From Alistipes sp. (GTDB lineage: Bacteria > Bacteroidota > Bacteroidia > Bacteroidales > Rikenellaceae), in the NCBI GenBank assembly GCA_017474235.1, contig JAFVIB010000004.1, positions 265,893 to 329,892 of the forward strand: 64,000 nucleotides of DNA, read 5' to 3'. A program made the translations under genes and the position numbers. The notes beneath the pieces are model-generated. The model did no database searches. It was not told where the DNA came from and was given only the letters and a program-made list of their open reading frames with translations. Shown here in pieces: positions 35,274-42,516 of this stretch (position 1 is the first letter of the stretch; each line of letters begins with the position of its first letter).

Positions 35274-36515
35274 TTACTCGCATTGCAATTCGTTAAGCAA
35301 CAGCTTTATGGCGTATGCCGTGGCACGCTGGATAATTTGACCACGGTCTGTGCCGCAATTTTTCAGTACTGCAAATGTGCGCGTAGGTGTCGCAATGCCA
35401 ATCCACACCGTTCCAACGGGCTTTTCGGCACTTCCGCCTGTAGGTCCTGCTATGCCTGTGGTTGATATGGCGTAGTGGCTTGCACCAACTCTCTTTGCCC
35501 CCTCTGCCATCTGTAGTGCAACCTGCTCGCTTACTGCGCCGTAGCGGACAATATCATCCATATTAACACCGAGAATATCCCTCTTCGACTCATTCGAGTA
35601 GCTGACAACGCCGGCGTGGAGGTATGCCGATGCACCCGCCATAGCAGTAAATTTTGCCGCGATATTTCCACCGGTACAGCTCTCGGCAATAGAGAGGCTC
35701 TCGCCGCGCTCGATAAGCAGTTGGTGTACAATCTCCTCGACAGATGCGTTTTCAAAACCTACGAATGCCTCGTGGATAATCTTGCGCAGAGCCTCAAACT
35801 GACCATCTATAATCTTCTCAACACTCTGACCATCAACCTCATAAGCAGAGAGTCGCAGGCGTACTATATTTGGCGCAGGCAGATAGGCAAGGTGTAGCAT
35901 ATCGGGCAGATTGTCCTCCCAATCGGCTATTCGCTCGGCGAGTATAGACTCGGCAATGCCGGAGGTAATCATTGTCTTGTGGACTATCGACTTAAGGTCA
36001 AACCTCTCGCGCAGCATAGGTATTACGCTGTCGGAGATAAGATGCTCCATCTCAAATGGCACTCCGGGGAGCGATACCACAACCTTATTACCCTGCTCAA
36101 ACCACATTCCGGGAGCTGTGCCGTGGTTGTTGTATAGCACCGTGCAACAGCGCGGAACCATCGCCTGCCCACGATTTAGCTCATTGAAGGCGATACCTCG
36201 CAGGGCAAGGAGACTCTTGACATCTTCGCCCACCTTCTCGTTATAGACAAGCTCCGAGTGGAAATATTTTGCAAGGGTGTGCTTCGTTATATCATCCTTT
36301 GTAGGACCCAATCCGCCTGTGATTATCACTACATCGGTAGCCGCAAGAGCTCGGTCTAAAGTCTCGGTAATCTGCGTAGCATTGTCGCCAATAGATGTTC
36401 TCTCCGCCACAACAATACCTATGCGGTTGAGAGCTTGTGAGATGTAGCGTGAGTTGGTGTCGAGAATCTGACCAATCAGAATCTCATCACCTATGGTTAT
36501 TATAGTGGATTTCAT
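35274..36515 (-). CDS. cinA: CinA: nicotinamide-nucleotide amidohydrolase / competence-damage protein
   Basis: 413 residues, the full two-domain form. The N-terminal MoCF/COG1058 domain (about 1-170) has IGDEILIGQILDTNS and GGLGPTKDDIT. The C-terminal PncC deamidase domain (about 250-410) has SLSIAESCTGG with the catalytic Ser near 278 and STTGIAGPTGG. It recycles NMN by deamidation in the cytoplasm. Two bases downstream of pyrD, so co-transcribed. Confidence 0.93.
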   Translation of the reverse strand: MKSTIITIGDEILIGQILDTNSRYISQALNRIGIVVAERTSIGDNATQITETLDRALAATDVVIITGGLGPTKDDITKHTLAKYFHSELVYNEKVGEDVKSLLALRGIAFNELNRGQAMVPRCCTVLYNNHGTAPGMWFEQGNKVVVSLPGVPFEMEHLISDSVIPMLRERFDLKSIVHKTMITSGIAESILAERIADWEDNLPDMLHLAYLPAPNIVRLRLSAYEVDGQSVEKIIDGQFEALRKIIHEAFVGFENASVEEIVHQLLIERGESLSIAESCTGGNIAAKFTAMAGASAYLHAGVVSYSNESKRDILGVNMDDIVRYGAVSEQVALQMAEGAKRVGASHYAISTTGIAGPTGGSAEKPVGTVWIGIATPTRTFAVLKNCGTDRGQIIQRATAYAIKLLLNELQCE

Positions 36516-36517
36516 AG

Positions 36518-37549
36518 TTACTGCTTGTTAATCAGTTCTTTACAGATGTCGCCGACAAAGTTCGGACCGTTATACACATAACCCGTATATATCTGAACCA
36601 GCGTAGCTCCGGCATCAAGCATAGCCTTCGCATCGGCAGCGGTCATAATACCGCCGACACCAATTATCGGATATGTTCCGTTTGAGCGTTTATATACTCT
36701 GCGAACAACCTCCACAGAGCGCGCTGTCAGCGGCTTGCCCGTAACTGCACCGGCACCAAAGCGTTTGAGCGTCTCGCTATCTGTTACAAGACCCGTATGG
36801 CGCGCTGTGCCGTTTGTTGCGACAATGCCGTCCAAAGGGGTATCGACCATAATGTCGGTCATCATATCAATATCCTCATTTGAAAGGTCGGGCGAAATCT
36901 TGAGCAGTATCGGGCGATACTGATTTTGTCCGCGACGGAAGTCAAACAGAGGCTCCAAAATAGATATTATACTCTCTCTGGTGCGAGGAACATACTGCTT
37001 GAAAGAGGTGTTGTAGCTCACATTGACCGTAAAGTAATCTACATATTGGTAGAGATTGCGAAATACCCGCAGATAGTCGTGTGGAGCATCCTCGGGCGCA
37101 GTTGTCGAGTTCTTGCCTATGTTGCAACCAATAACAACACCCTTGTTGCCCTCGCGAATATTCGATATCACACGCTCAAAGCCTTGACTGCTCAGACCTA
37201 CACGATTGATAATCGCCTTGTCATCATCTAACCTGAAAACCCTCGGCTTGGGATTGCCCGCCTGCTGATTTGGAGTTACTGTGCCAATCTCTACAAAACC
37301 GAAACCAAGAGCCCCTAATTCGCTGATAATCTCTCCATTGCGGTCAAAACCGGCAGCCATGCCTATTGGGTTGCGGAAGTGAATGCCAAAGACCTCGCGC
37401 TCCAACTCCGGCGACTCTACGGTATATAGCTTTCGCATCAACCACTTTGCCCCGGGAACCTTGCCAAGCCAATGTAGCAGCACCACAGCAATATCGTGTG
37501 AACGCTCCGCACCGATAAGCGGAGATAAAAATGATAACACTCTAAACAT
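36518..37549 (-). CDS. pyrD: Dihydroorotate dehydrogenase, class 2-like, with altered active-site loop
   Basis: 343 residues, the length and N-terminal helical extension of quinone-linked (class 2) enzymes that oxidise dihydroorotate in pyrimidine synthesis. FMN-barrel motifs are kept: NPIGMAAGFDRNG, IGTVTP, LLKISPD, VATNGT, IIGVGGI, IYTGYVYNGP. The catalytic loop, normally N-[IV]-S-[SC]-P-N-T, reads Asn176-Val-Ser-Tyr-Asn-Thr: the base Ser is Tyr179 and the Pro is gone. NRxGFNN is also changed to NRVGLSS. Either a diverged but active clade or reduced function. The promoter predicts a leaderless transcript. Confidence 0.85.
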   Translation of the reverse strand: MFRVLSFLSPLIGAERSHDIAVVLLHWLGKVPGAKWLMRKLYTVESPELEREVFGIHFRNPIGMAAGFDRNGEIISELGALGFGFVEIGTVTPNQQAGNPKPRVFRLDDDKAIINRVGLSSQGFERVISNIREGNKGVVIGCNIGKNSTTAPEDAPHDYLRVFRNLYQYVDYFTVNVSYNTSFKQYVPRTRESIISILEPLFDFRRGQNQYRPILLKISPDLSNEDIDMMTDIMVDTPLDGIVATNGTARHTGLVTDSETLKRFGAGAVTGKPLTARSVEVVRRVYKRSNGTYPIIGVGGIMTAADAKAMLDAGATLVQIYTGYVYNGPNFVGDICKELINKQ

Positions 37550-37553
37550 ACCA

Positions 37554-37584
37554 CAAAGTTACACTTTGCAATCCAAAAATCAAA
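37554..37584 (-). promoter_or_regulatory. Promoter of pyrD-cinA
   Basis: Minus strand: TTTG (37581-37584), a 19-base spacer, TAACTTTG (37554-37561). The ATG at 37549 starts 4 bases after the box, so a leader of about one base at most is expected. Confidence 0.75.
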
Positions 37585-37668
37585 CTTTTTTGTCTAAAAT
37601 AGAGTATATCACCCGCCAATCCCCTCACTTTACCACCTGTATTGACTGCAAAGAGTGGTAAAATAATT

Positions 37669-37698
37669 TTGATTTTTTGAAATTGTAGATTACCTTTG
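37669..37698 (+). promoter_or_regulatory. Promoter of apt
   Basis: TTG 37669-37671, a 19-base spacer, TACCTTTG 37691-37698. The leader to the ATG at 37720 is about 18 bases and excludes the in-frame start at 37696. Confidence 0.75.
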
Positions 37699-37719
37699 TG
37701 GTGTAAATGTCAGATAGTT

Positions 37720-38280
37720 ATGATCGAAACACTTAAATTCTACAAAAATTTCCCTAAAGAGGGAATTAACTTTATTGATATTATTCCATTTTTACAATCT
37801 CGCAAGGCATTTGGCGAGGTTATAGAGGCTCTTAATAAGGCTACCACAGCTCCAAATGTGGCAGCTCCCGAGGCTCGCGCTTTCCTCTTCGCTGCACCCC
37901 TGCTTACAACACCAGGAGCAGTCGAGAATATTATTCCTATGCGCAAAACCGGTAAACTCCCATTCAACGAGGGCGACCTTATCGAGGTAAAAATCGAGAA
38001 GGAGTACGGCTTCGACCGCCTCTACTATCGTCTGAGCGATATCGTTGCAGGTGTACCTACAGGCGACACCTTTGAGGTCACCATCCTCGATGATGTGCTT
38101 GCTACCGGAGGTACAGCCGAGGGTGTTGCCCGCTCCCTCGAACAGCTTACCGTTTATCGCGATGGCAAACCTTATAAGGTGAGAATCAAAGAGTTCGTTT
38201 TCCTCGTCGGCATCCCTGAAATCGGTGGTCGCGAGAGGTTGGAGAAGATTGCGCCGGTTACTGTACTAATGAACATATAG
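37720..38280 (+). CDS. apt: Adenine phosphoribosyltransferase-like protein
   Basis: 186 residues. Converts adenine and PRPP to AMP (purine salvage). N-terminal FPKEGINFIDIIPFL matches the Apt start, APEARAFLFAAPLL the hood/base-binding loop, KTGKLPF the flexible loop, and VTILDDVLATGGTAEGV the PRPP-binding motif. Slightly longer than the usual 170-180 residues through a loop near 150 (YRDGKPYKVRIKE). The base specificity (adenine versus another purine) is inferred from family resemblance only. The stop directly precedes repeat A4. Confidence 0.85.
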   Translation: MIETLKFYKNFPKEGINFIDIIPFLQSRKAFGEVIEALNKATTAPNVAAPEARAFLFAAPLLTTPGAVENIIPMRKTGKLPFNEGDLIEVKIEKEYGFDRLYYRLSDIVAGVPTGDTFEVTILDDVLATGGTAEGVARSLEQLTVYRDGKPYKVRIKEFVFLVGIPEIGGRERLEKIAPVTVLMNI

Positions 38281-38473
38281 ATTTTGTTGTGATAGTGCGG
38301 CATTTGCGCTTATAAGAGCGCACCTGCTTCCGCTAATAAAAAAGTCCCAGCAATGGCTGTACGCTTCAGTACTATCCATCGCTGGGATTTTTCATCGAGC
38401 GTTGCATCTGCACTCTTCTAAGCACAAATGAGTGCAAAACAGTGACGGAGTACAAACTCTGACAACAAAATAG
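38281..38473 (+). repeat. Family A structured element, copy A4 (rearranged)
   Basis: Begins at the base after the apt stop with ATTTTGTTGTGA, as in A2 and A3. An extra hairpin GCGCT-TATAAG-AGCGC is inserted in the left arm. The conserved GCTTCCGCTAATAAAAA and CGAGCGTTGCA flanks enclose an inner stem like A1 but with CCCAGC/GCTGGG in place of CCCACC/GGTGGG, a compensatory pair change. A T5 run follows. The right border TGACAACAAAAT is displaced to about 38460. The 38281-38724 gap holds only this and B2. Confidence 0.7.
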
Positions 38474-38501
38474 GTGCAAGGAATGAGCGGAGTGAAATTC
38501 G

Positions 38502-38711
38502 ATTTCTGTTCTTTTCGGATTTAGGAAAACCATCGTAGATGGTACAAGAAAAAGATAGTCCTCTGAGGTCAAGTTTACTTGAAACCGAAAGATGGACTAT
38601 CTTTTATTGTAATAGCTGTAAGGCTATCCTAAATCCGCAACGCATAGAAGAGAAACGCAGTTTCTCCGAAAGCTTTTTGCACGCCCTGCTTTTTCTCGAA
38701 AAAGCGGGCAG
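38502..38711 (+). repeat. Family B cloverleaf element, copy B2
   Basis: 210 bases differing from 17044-17254 by one deleted A, a few substitutions at the left edge, and two changes in P4. P1 38516-38526 with 38627-38637; P2 38529-38543 with GTA loop; P4 38612-38627 reads ATAGCT-GTAA-GGCTAT where B1 has ATAGCC-GCAA-GGCTAT: a C-G pair became T-G (U-G in RNA) and the loop stays GNRA-like. P5 at 38688-38705. Ends 13 bases before the DUF5672 gene stop. Confidence 0.75.
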
Positions 38712-38724
38712 CTCTGCGTAGCTG

Positions 38725-39510
38725 CTATTTGCAGTCGGTGTTCTCCTCTATGATTGGTGACCAGAAGGCGATATGGCGTTTCTTGAACCAGCCGTGGCAG
38801 CCCATTGGTAGTTTGTTGTTGTGCATTTTATAGCATCTTTCGGGGCGGATATCAAACGAGAAGTCGAGGGCGCGCTCCAAGGTTGGGTAGTGAAAATCGG
38901 TAGGGACTAAGCTCCAGAACCAATCTTCATTATAGAGCATTCCGCTATGTTGTTTGAACTCCGCAATTGTATCGGCATAGGTGTCGCATCCCTTGATAAA
39001 GGTGGCAACTTTGCGTAGTGACAGACCTCCATTGCCTACCTTATCGAAGTAGTCTTGGCGGAGAAGGCTGCCTTTGCGGCGGAAGAATTTTCTGCGCAGC
39101 CATAGGTATTGTTTTACGATAGGCAGAGAGTATTTGCGTCGCATAGGCCACGGGGCTCCCACATAGTCATATCCTTCATCGCACCACTGCTCGAGTTCAT
39201 CGCGGAAAATCCACGCATCGGTCTGACAGATAAGGATATATTCGCAGTCGGCAAAGAGCTGATAGAAGCTCTTTGACATCATCATATTGTTATATCCGTC
39301 AATGCCTTTTGCTCCGAGCCAATCGTCAGACACGCGCACGACCTCTGCCTGTGGAGCAAGGGCTGTAATGGCGTCTATATTGAGTGTTTCAGGGGCAAGC
39401 AGCACCATCGGATAGCGATTTAGCATCTCTGCATTATGGCAGAAAGAGCGTAAATCGCGTCCTTCGAGTGTTGATGTGTAGATTGGTACTACAACTTTAA
39501 CTTTTGTCAT
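38725..39510 (-). CDS. DUF5672-family protein, probable glycosyltransferase
   Basis: 261 residues, no signal peptide. The C-terminal two-thirds matches DUF5672 glycosyltransferase-like proteins: ILICQTDAWIF (a QTD where a metal-binding DxD-like motif is expected), DYVGAPWP, VGNGGLSLR, NEDWFWS and PMGCHGW. These are GT-A-like sugar transferases often found with surface polysaccharide genes; donor and acceptor are unknown. Last gene of a three-gene unit with the M48 protease and the FAD oxidoreductase. Confidence 0.8.
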   Translation of the reverse strand: MTKVKVVVPIYTSTLEGRDLRSFCHNAEMLNRYPMVLLAPETLNIDAITALAPQAEVVRVSDDWLGAKGIDGYNNMMMSKSFYQLFADCEYILICQTDAWIFRDELEQWCDEGYDYVGAPWPMRRKYSLPIVKQYLWLRRKFFRRKGSLLRQDYFDKVGNGGLSLRKVATFIKGCDTYADTIAEFKQHSGMLYNEDWFWSLVPTDFHYPTLERALDFSFDIRPERCYKMHNNKLPMGCHGWFKKRHIAFWSPIIEENTDCK

Positions 39511-39532
39511 ATCGGTAGTTCTTTGTTATTAC

Positions 39533-40297
39533 TTATTGTGCATTATAGTTATCTGCCATCTCCTTTATTCGGGCAGCGCGAGTAGCACTATCGGGGTGTG
39601 TCGAGAACATTTGGGCTACTTTGGATTGGGTAGTGCTGCCACCGGCAAGTTCAACGAGCTTGCAGAGGGCATTATACATCGCATACGGGCTATAACCATT
39701 TGCGATGCAGATATTAAAAGCCTCTTGGTCGGCGGCAAACTCCTGCTTCTGCGAGAACTGAGCCTCGCCGTATGCAGTAGCGATAGCGGCAAGTTGTGAT
39801 GATGTCAATCGCTCAAGAGTCGGGTTGATTGCACCGATAGCATCTTTAAGCGCAGCAGTTTGATATGCCTGCTTCATCATATTTTTTGTATCGGCATGTT
39901 TGAGGTGTCCAATCTCGTGACCGATAACGGCAAAAACCTCCTCGTCGGTCATTGCATCCATCAGACCCGAATATACGCGAATACTGCCGTCGCCACAGGC
40001 AAAGGCATTAACCTGATCGGTCTGATAGACCTTAAAGTTGAGGGTAAGACCCTCTGCGCCTTTGATGTTGCTGACAAGACGATTCAGTCGCTGTGTATAT
40101 TTTGATGATGCCGGAGCGATAGCACTCTGTTGGTCTTGATAGACCATATATTCGCTACACATCTGAGCAACTTGTGCGTCAGTGATGGCAAAAGATGTGG
40201 CGAGGTTGCTGCCTGCGCTGATTAGCTTTTCTGTGTTGAGTGTTCCGCATCCACAGAGTAGTAGCGGAGCGATAATGGCGATGAGAAGTCGTTTCAT
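39533..40297 (-). CDS. M48 family metalloprotease lipoprotein (LoiP/YcaL-like)
   Basis: 254 residues. Signal MKRLLIAIIAPLLLCGC with lipobox Cys17. The zinc motif His127-Glu128-x-x-His131 (GHEIGHLKH) is present, and a third ligand Glu lies in EFAADQEAFN. Short M48C proteases of this type act in the periplasm on misfolded outer-membrane proteins. Bacteroidota relatives have the same order: signal, Thr/Ala-rich helix, peptidase. It is 18 bases downstream of the FAD oxidoreductase gene. Confidence 0.9.
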   Translation of the reverse strand: MKRLLIAIIAPLLLCGCGTLNTEKLISAGSNLATSFAITDAQVAQMCSEYMVYQDQQSAIAPASSKYTQRLNRLVSNIKGAEGLTLNFKVYQTDQVNAFACGDGSIRVYSGLMDAMTDEEVFAVIGHEIGHLKHADTKNMMKQAYQTAALKDAIGAINPTLERLTSSQLAAIATAYGEAQFSQKQEFAADQEAFNICIANGYSPYAMYNALCKLVELAGGSTTQSKVAQMFSTHPDSATRAARIKEMADNYNAQ

Positions 40298-40315
40298 ATA
40301 GTTATTTTATAGAAC

Positions 40316-41869
40316 TTATCTTATATTATTTACAATCGCCTCGGCAATGCGCTCTCCGTCAAGAGCTGCCGAGATAATACCACCTGCATAACCGGCACCC
40401 TCTCCGGCAGGGTATAGTGCCTCAATTTCGGGATGCGCAAGGGTTTGACGGTCGCGTGGAATTCTGACAGGTGTCGATGTGCGCGACTCTACACCCACCA
40501 CAACAGCCTCATTAGTCAGATAACCCCTCATTCTGCGGTCAAAGATGCGGATTGCCTCGCGTAATCTCGAACTTATAAACTCCGGCATCCAACAATCAAG
40601 TCTTGACGGAACAATGCCCGGAACATACGAGCAACTTGGGAGCGATGCCGAGCCTCTGCCGGCGACAAAGTCCGCCACGCGCTGTGCCGGAGCTGTCTGA
40701 TTACCATTAGCTTCGGCGCGCGCCATAACCTCAAATTGTCGTTGGAACTCCAATCCTGCAAGCTCTCCATACTGCTCTGTCAGATGCGCAAAATCCTCGT
40801 GACGAATCTCTGTCACAAAGCCTGAGTTTGCAAATGGCGAGCCTCGATGAGATGGCGACATACCGTTTACAACACTCTCCGTCTGGTCCGTCATCGCCGG
40901 AACTATAAAACCACCCGGACACATACAGAACGAATATACACCTCTGCCTCCTACCTGCTGTACGAGCGAGTATGACGCTGCGGGGAGATACTCCATCTGC
41001 TCGGAGTTGTGATACTGTATAGAGTTGATAAGCCTCTGCGGATGCTCTATGCGCACGCCCATAGCAAACGGTTTTGCCTCTAATCGTACACCACTCTTGT
41101 CAAGCATCCTATATATATCGCGCGCAGAGTGACCTGTGGCAATGATTACAGCAGCACCCTCAACCCTCTGATCTCCAACCTCTACGCCCACGGCACGACC
41201 ATCCTTGATAGTGATGCCCGTTACTCGAGAGTTGAAGTGTATCTGACCGCCACACTCAACAATCTGACGACGAATGTCGGCTATAATTCGTGGCAGCCTG
41301 TCAGAGCCTATGTGGGGGTGTGCTTCATAGAGAATCTCCTCCGTAGCTCCGTGATATACAAGGCGTTGCAAGGCTCTGTTGTAGTCACCACGCTTCTTGG
41401 AACGGGTAAAGAGCTTGCCATCGGAAAATGTGCCTGCACCACCCTCGCCAAAGGCATAGTTGGAGTCGGGGTCTATAACACCTCCGCGCTGAATTTGTGC
41501 AATATCTTTTCCGCGTGCCGTAACATCCTTTCCGCGCTCAAAAATTATCGGCTTTTTACCCAACTCTATAAGCCTCAACGCAGCAAAAAGTCCGGCAGGA
41601 CCTGCACCGATGATAATCACGGGGTCGGCATTCTCTATATTCGGATAGTCAAAATGAATAGGCTCGGGCATAGGCTCAAAGTCGAGAAAAGCCTCAAGTG
41701 TGAGATTGACCTTCAACGCACCACGCCTTGCATCTACACTGCGCTTGACAATGCGCAATAGGGCAATGTCGCTCTGCTTTATACCCATCTGCCGCGCCAC
41801 CGCAGCAGTGTAAAAACTACTGTCTGCCGCCTGCTTTGGAGTTAGTGTTAATGTAATCAACTGAGCCAT
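40316..41869 (-). CDS. NAD(P)/FAD-dependent oxidoreductase (COG2509-like)
   Basis: 517 residues. An N-terminal alpha/beta domain (about 1-75) precedes the FAD-binding GAGPAG at 88-93. Then come the family motifs FGEGGAGTFSDGKLFTR, GTATGHSARD-like IIATGHSARD, EAKPFAMGVRIEHPQ and CMCPGGFIV. This is the widespread uncharacterised FAD-dependent dehydrogenase family; substrate unknown. Start at 41869: a much longer open frame extends to 42061 through repeat DNA and upstream of the promoter, and is rejected. Confidence 0.88.
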   Translation of the reverse strand: MAQLITLTLTPKQAADSSFYTAAVARQMGIKQSDIALLRIVKRSVDARRGALKVNLTLEAFLDFEPMPEPIHFDYPNIENADPVIIIGAGPAGLFAALRLIELGKKPIIFERGKDVTARGKDIAQIQRGGVIDPDSNYAFGEGGAGTFSDGKLFTRSKKRGDYNRALQRLVYHGATEEILYEAHPHIGSDRLPRIIADIRRQIVECGGQIHFNSRVTGITIKDGRAVGVEVGDQRVEGAAVIIATGHSARDIYRMLDKSGVRLEAKPFAMGVRIEHPQRLINSIQYHNSEQMEYLPAASYSLVQQVGGRGVYSFCMCPGGFIVPAMTDQTESVVNGMSPSHRGSPFANSGFVTEIRHEDFAHLTEQYGELAGLEFQRQFEVMARAEANGNQTAPAQRVADFVAGRGSASLPSCSYVPGIVPSRLDCWMPEFISSRLREAIRIFDRRMRGYLTNEAVVVGVESRTSTPVRIPRDRQTLAHPEIEALYPAGEGAGYAGGIISAALDGERIAEAIVNNIR

Positions 41870-41886
41870 ATCCTGCCAATTTTGCA

Positions 41887-41894
41887 CAAAGATA
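41887..41894 (-). promoter_or_regulatory. -7 box of FAD oxidoreductase operon
   Basis: Minus-strand TATCTTTG, 17 bases before the ATG at 41869. This fixes the start, since the longer frame begins upstream of it. Confidence 0.6.
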
Positions 41895-41951
41895 GTAAAT
41901 TCTGCCAAATCTCGCTCAGGTTGCGTAAAAATCAATGATAAATAGTTGCCT

Positions 41952-42142
41952 GATTGCACCGTACTCGAACGGCAGCAGCCGAGAGGAGACCGAGTAGAAG
42001 CAGTCAATTGCAGATTGTTGGCAATGTCTGATGATGTCTGAAAACTTGTTTTCAAGGGCAATATCAGACAGTTATTTTAGCGGATGTATCTCATTTGTCG
42101 ATTGCACCGTACTCGAACGGCGGCAGCAGCCGAGAGGTGACC
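41952..42142. repeat. Direct repeat pair with hairpin
   Basis: A 40-43 base unit starting GATTGCACCGTACTCGAACG occurs at 41952-41991 and 42100-42142 (the second has three extra bases, CGG). Between them a P3-like hairpin TGTCTGAT/ATCAGACA (42025-42032, 42063-42070) carries TGAAAAC-TT-GTTTTCA (42039-42054). The 41870-42346 gap has no protein gene: it holds the FAD operon promoter, this pair, cloverleaf B4 and the tRNA terminator. Confidence 0.65.
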
Positions 42143-42149
42143 AAACGAT

Positions 42150-42254
42150 GCTGGCGCAACCGTAGGTTGGTGGAATTTGAGATACAGAGTCTGAAAACTC
42201 GTTTTCAAAGACTCTGTGGCGCAAATTACGCTAAATTGCGAGGCAATCGCCAGC
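42150..42254 (+). repeat. Family B cloverleaf element, copy B4
   Basis: P1 42150-42156 with 42248-42254 (GCTGGCG/CGCCAGC); P2 42157-42169 (CAACC-GTA-GGTTG) directly abutting P1; P3 42184-42192 with 42209-42217 (ACAGAGTCT/AGACTCTGT) topped by GAAAA-CTCG-TTTTC; P4 42235-42247 (ATTGC-GAG-GCAAT) directly abutting the P1 return strand. No obvious sequence similarity to B1-B3 apart from the CGTAG of the P2 loop. Confidence 0.7.
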
Positions 42255-42308
42255 AGAGAGAAGATAAGTCATCCGAGGCGCCACAAGCTGTCGAGTCCCT
42301 TTAGACGC

Positions 42309-42345
42309 AAAAAACGCGACACCTTCGTAGAAGACTGTCGCGTTT
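42309..42345 (-). terminator. Terminator of tRNA-Leu
   Basis: Stem AAACGCGACA (42312-42321) / TGTCGCGTTT (42336-42345); on the minus strand it is followed by a T6 run. The loop contains CTTC-GTA-GAAG on the plus strand, the same CGTAG triloop as P2 of the family B elements. Confidence 0.85.
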
Positions 42346-42346
42346 G

Positions 42347-42428
42347 TGCGGATAAAGGGACTCGAACCCCCACGCCTCTCGGCATCAGATCCTAAGTCTG
42401 ACGTGGCTACCAATTACACCATATCCGC
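42347..42428 (-). tRNA. tRNA-Leu (anticodon UAG)
   Basis: 82 bases, CCA not encoded. Acceptor GCGGATA/TATCCGC, D arm with AATTGGTAG loop, anticodon stem TCAGA/TCTGA around CTTAGGA (anticodon TAG), class II variable arm TGCC-GAGA-GGCG, T arm GGGGG-TTCGAGT-CCCTT. The long variable arm and UAG anticodon give Leu. Promoter box at 42441-42448. Confidence 0.95.
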
Positions 42429-42440
42429 AGGATTCGGGGA

Positions 42441-42487
42441 CAAAGGTATGTACTTTTTTGTAAATTATCAAATTTTTATTACTTTTG
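42441..42487. promoter_or_regulatory. Divergent promoters of tRNA-Leu (-) and barrel protein (+)
   Basis: Minus-strand TACCTTTG at 42441-42448, 12 bases before the tRNA 5' end. Plus strand TTG 42458-42460, a 19-base spacer, TACTTTTG 42480-42487 for the barrel gene. Confidence 0.7.
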
Positions 42488-42516
42488 TAATCAAAGTAGG
42501 ACTAAATTTTACGATT

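Noticed and set aside
38281-38724. Repeats as a complete insertion sequence
   Set aside because: No transposase frame lies inside, and I could not see target-site duplications. A non-autonomous element remains possible and is listed as a finding.
41870-42061. N-terminal 64-residue extension of the FAD oxidoreductase
   Set aside because: The extension reads through the direct repeat pair and lies upstream of the TATCTTTG promoter; the family N-terminus begins at 41869.
42100-42142. tRNA-like T-loop in the direct repeat (ACTCGAACGG)
   Set aside because: No matching acceptor or anticodon arms could be built around it.
42346-42516. N-terminal extension of the barrel protein
   Set aside because: It would be translated through the tRNA-Leu gene in antisense and would hide the signal peptide.
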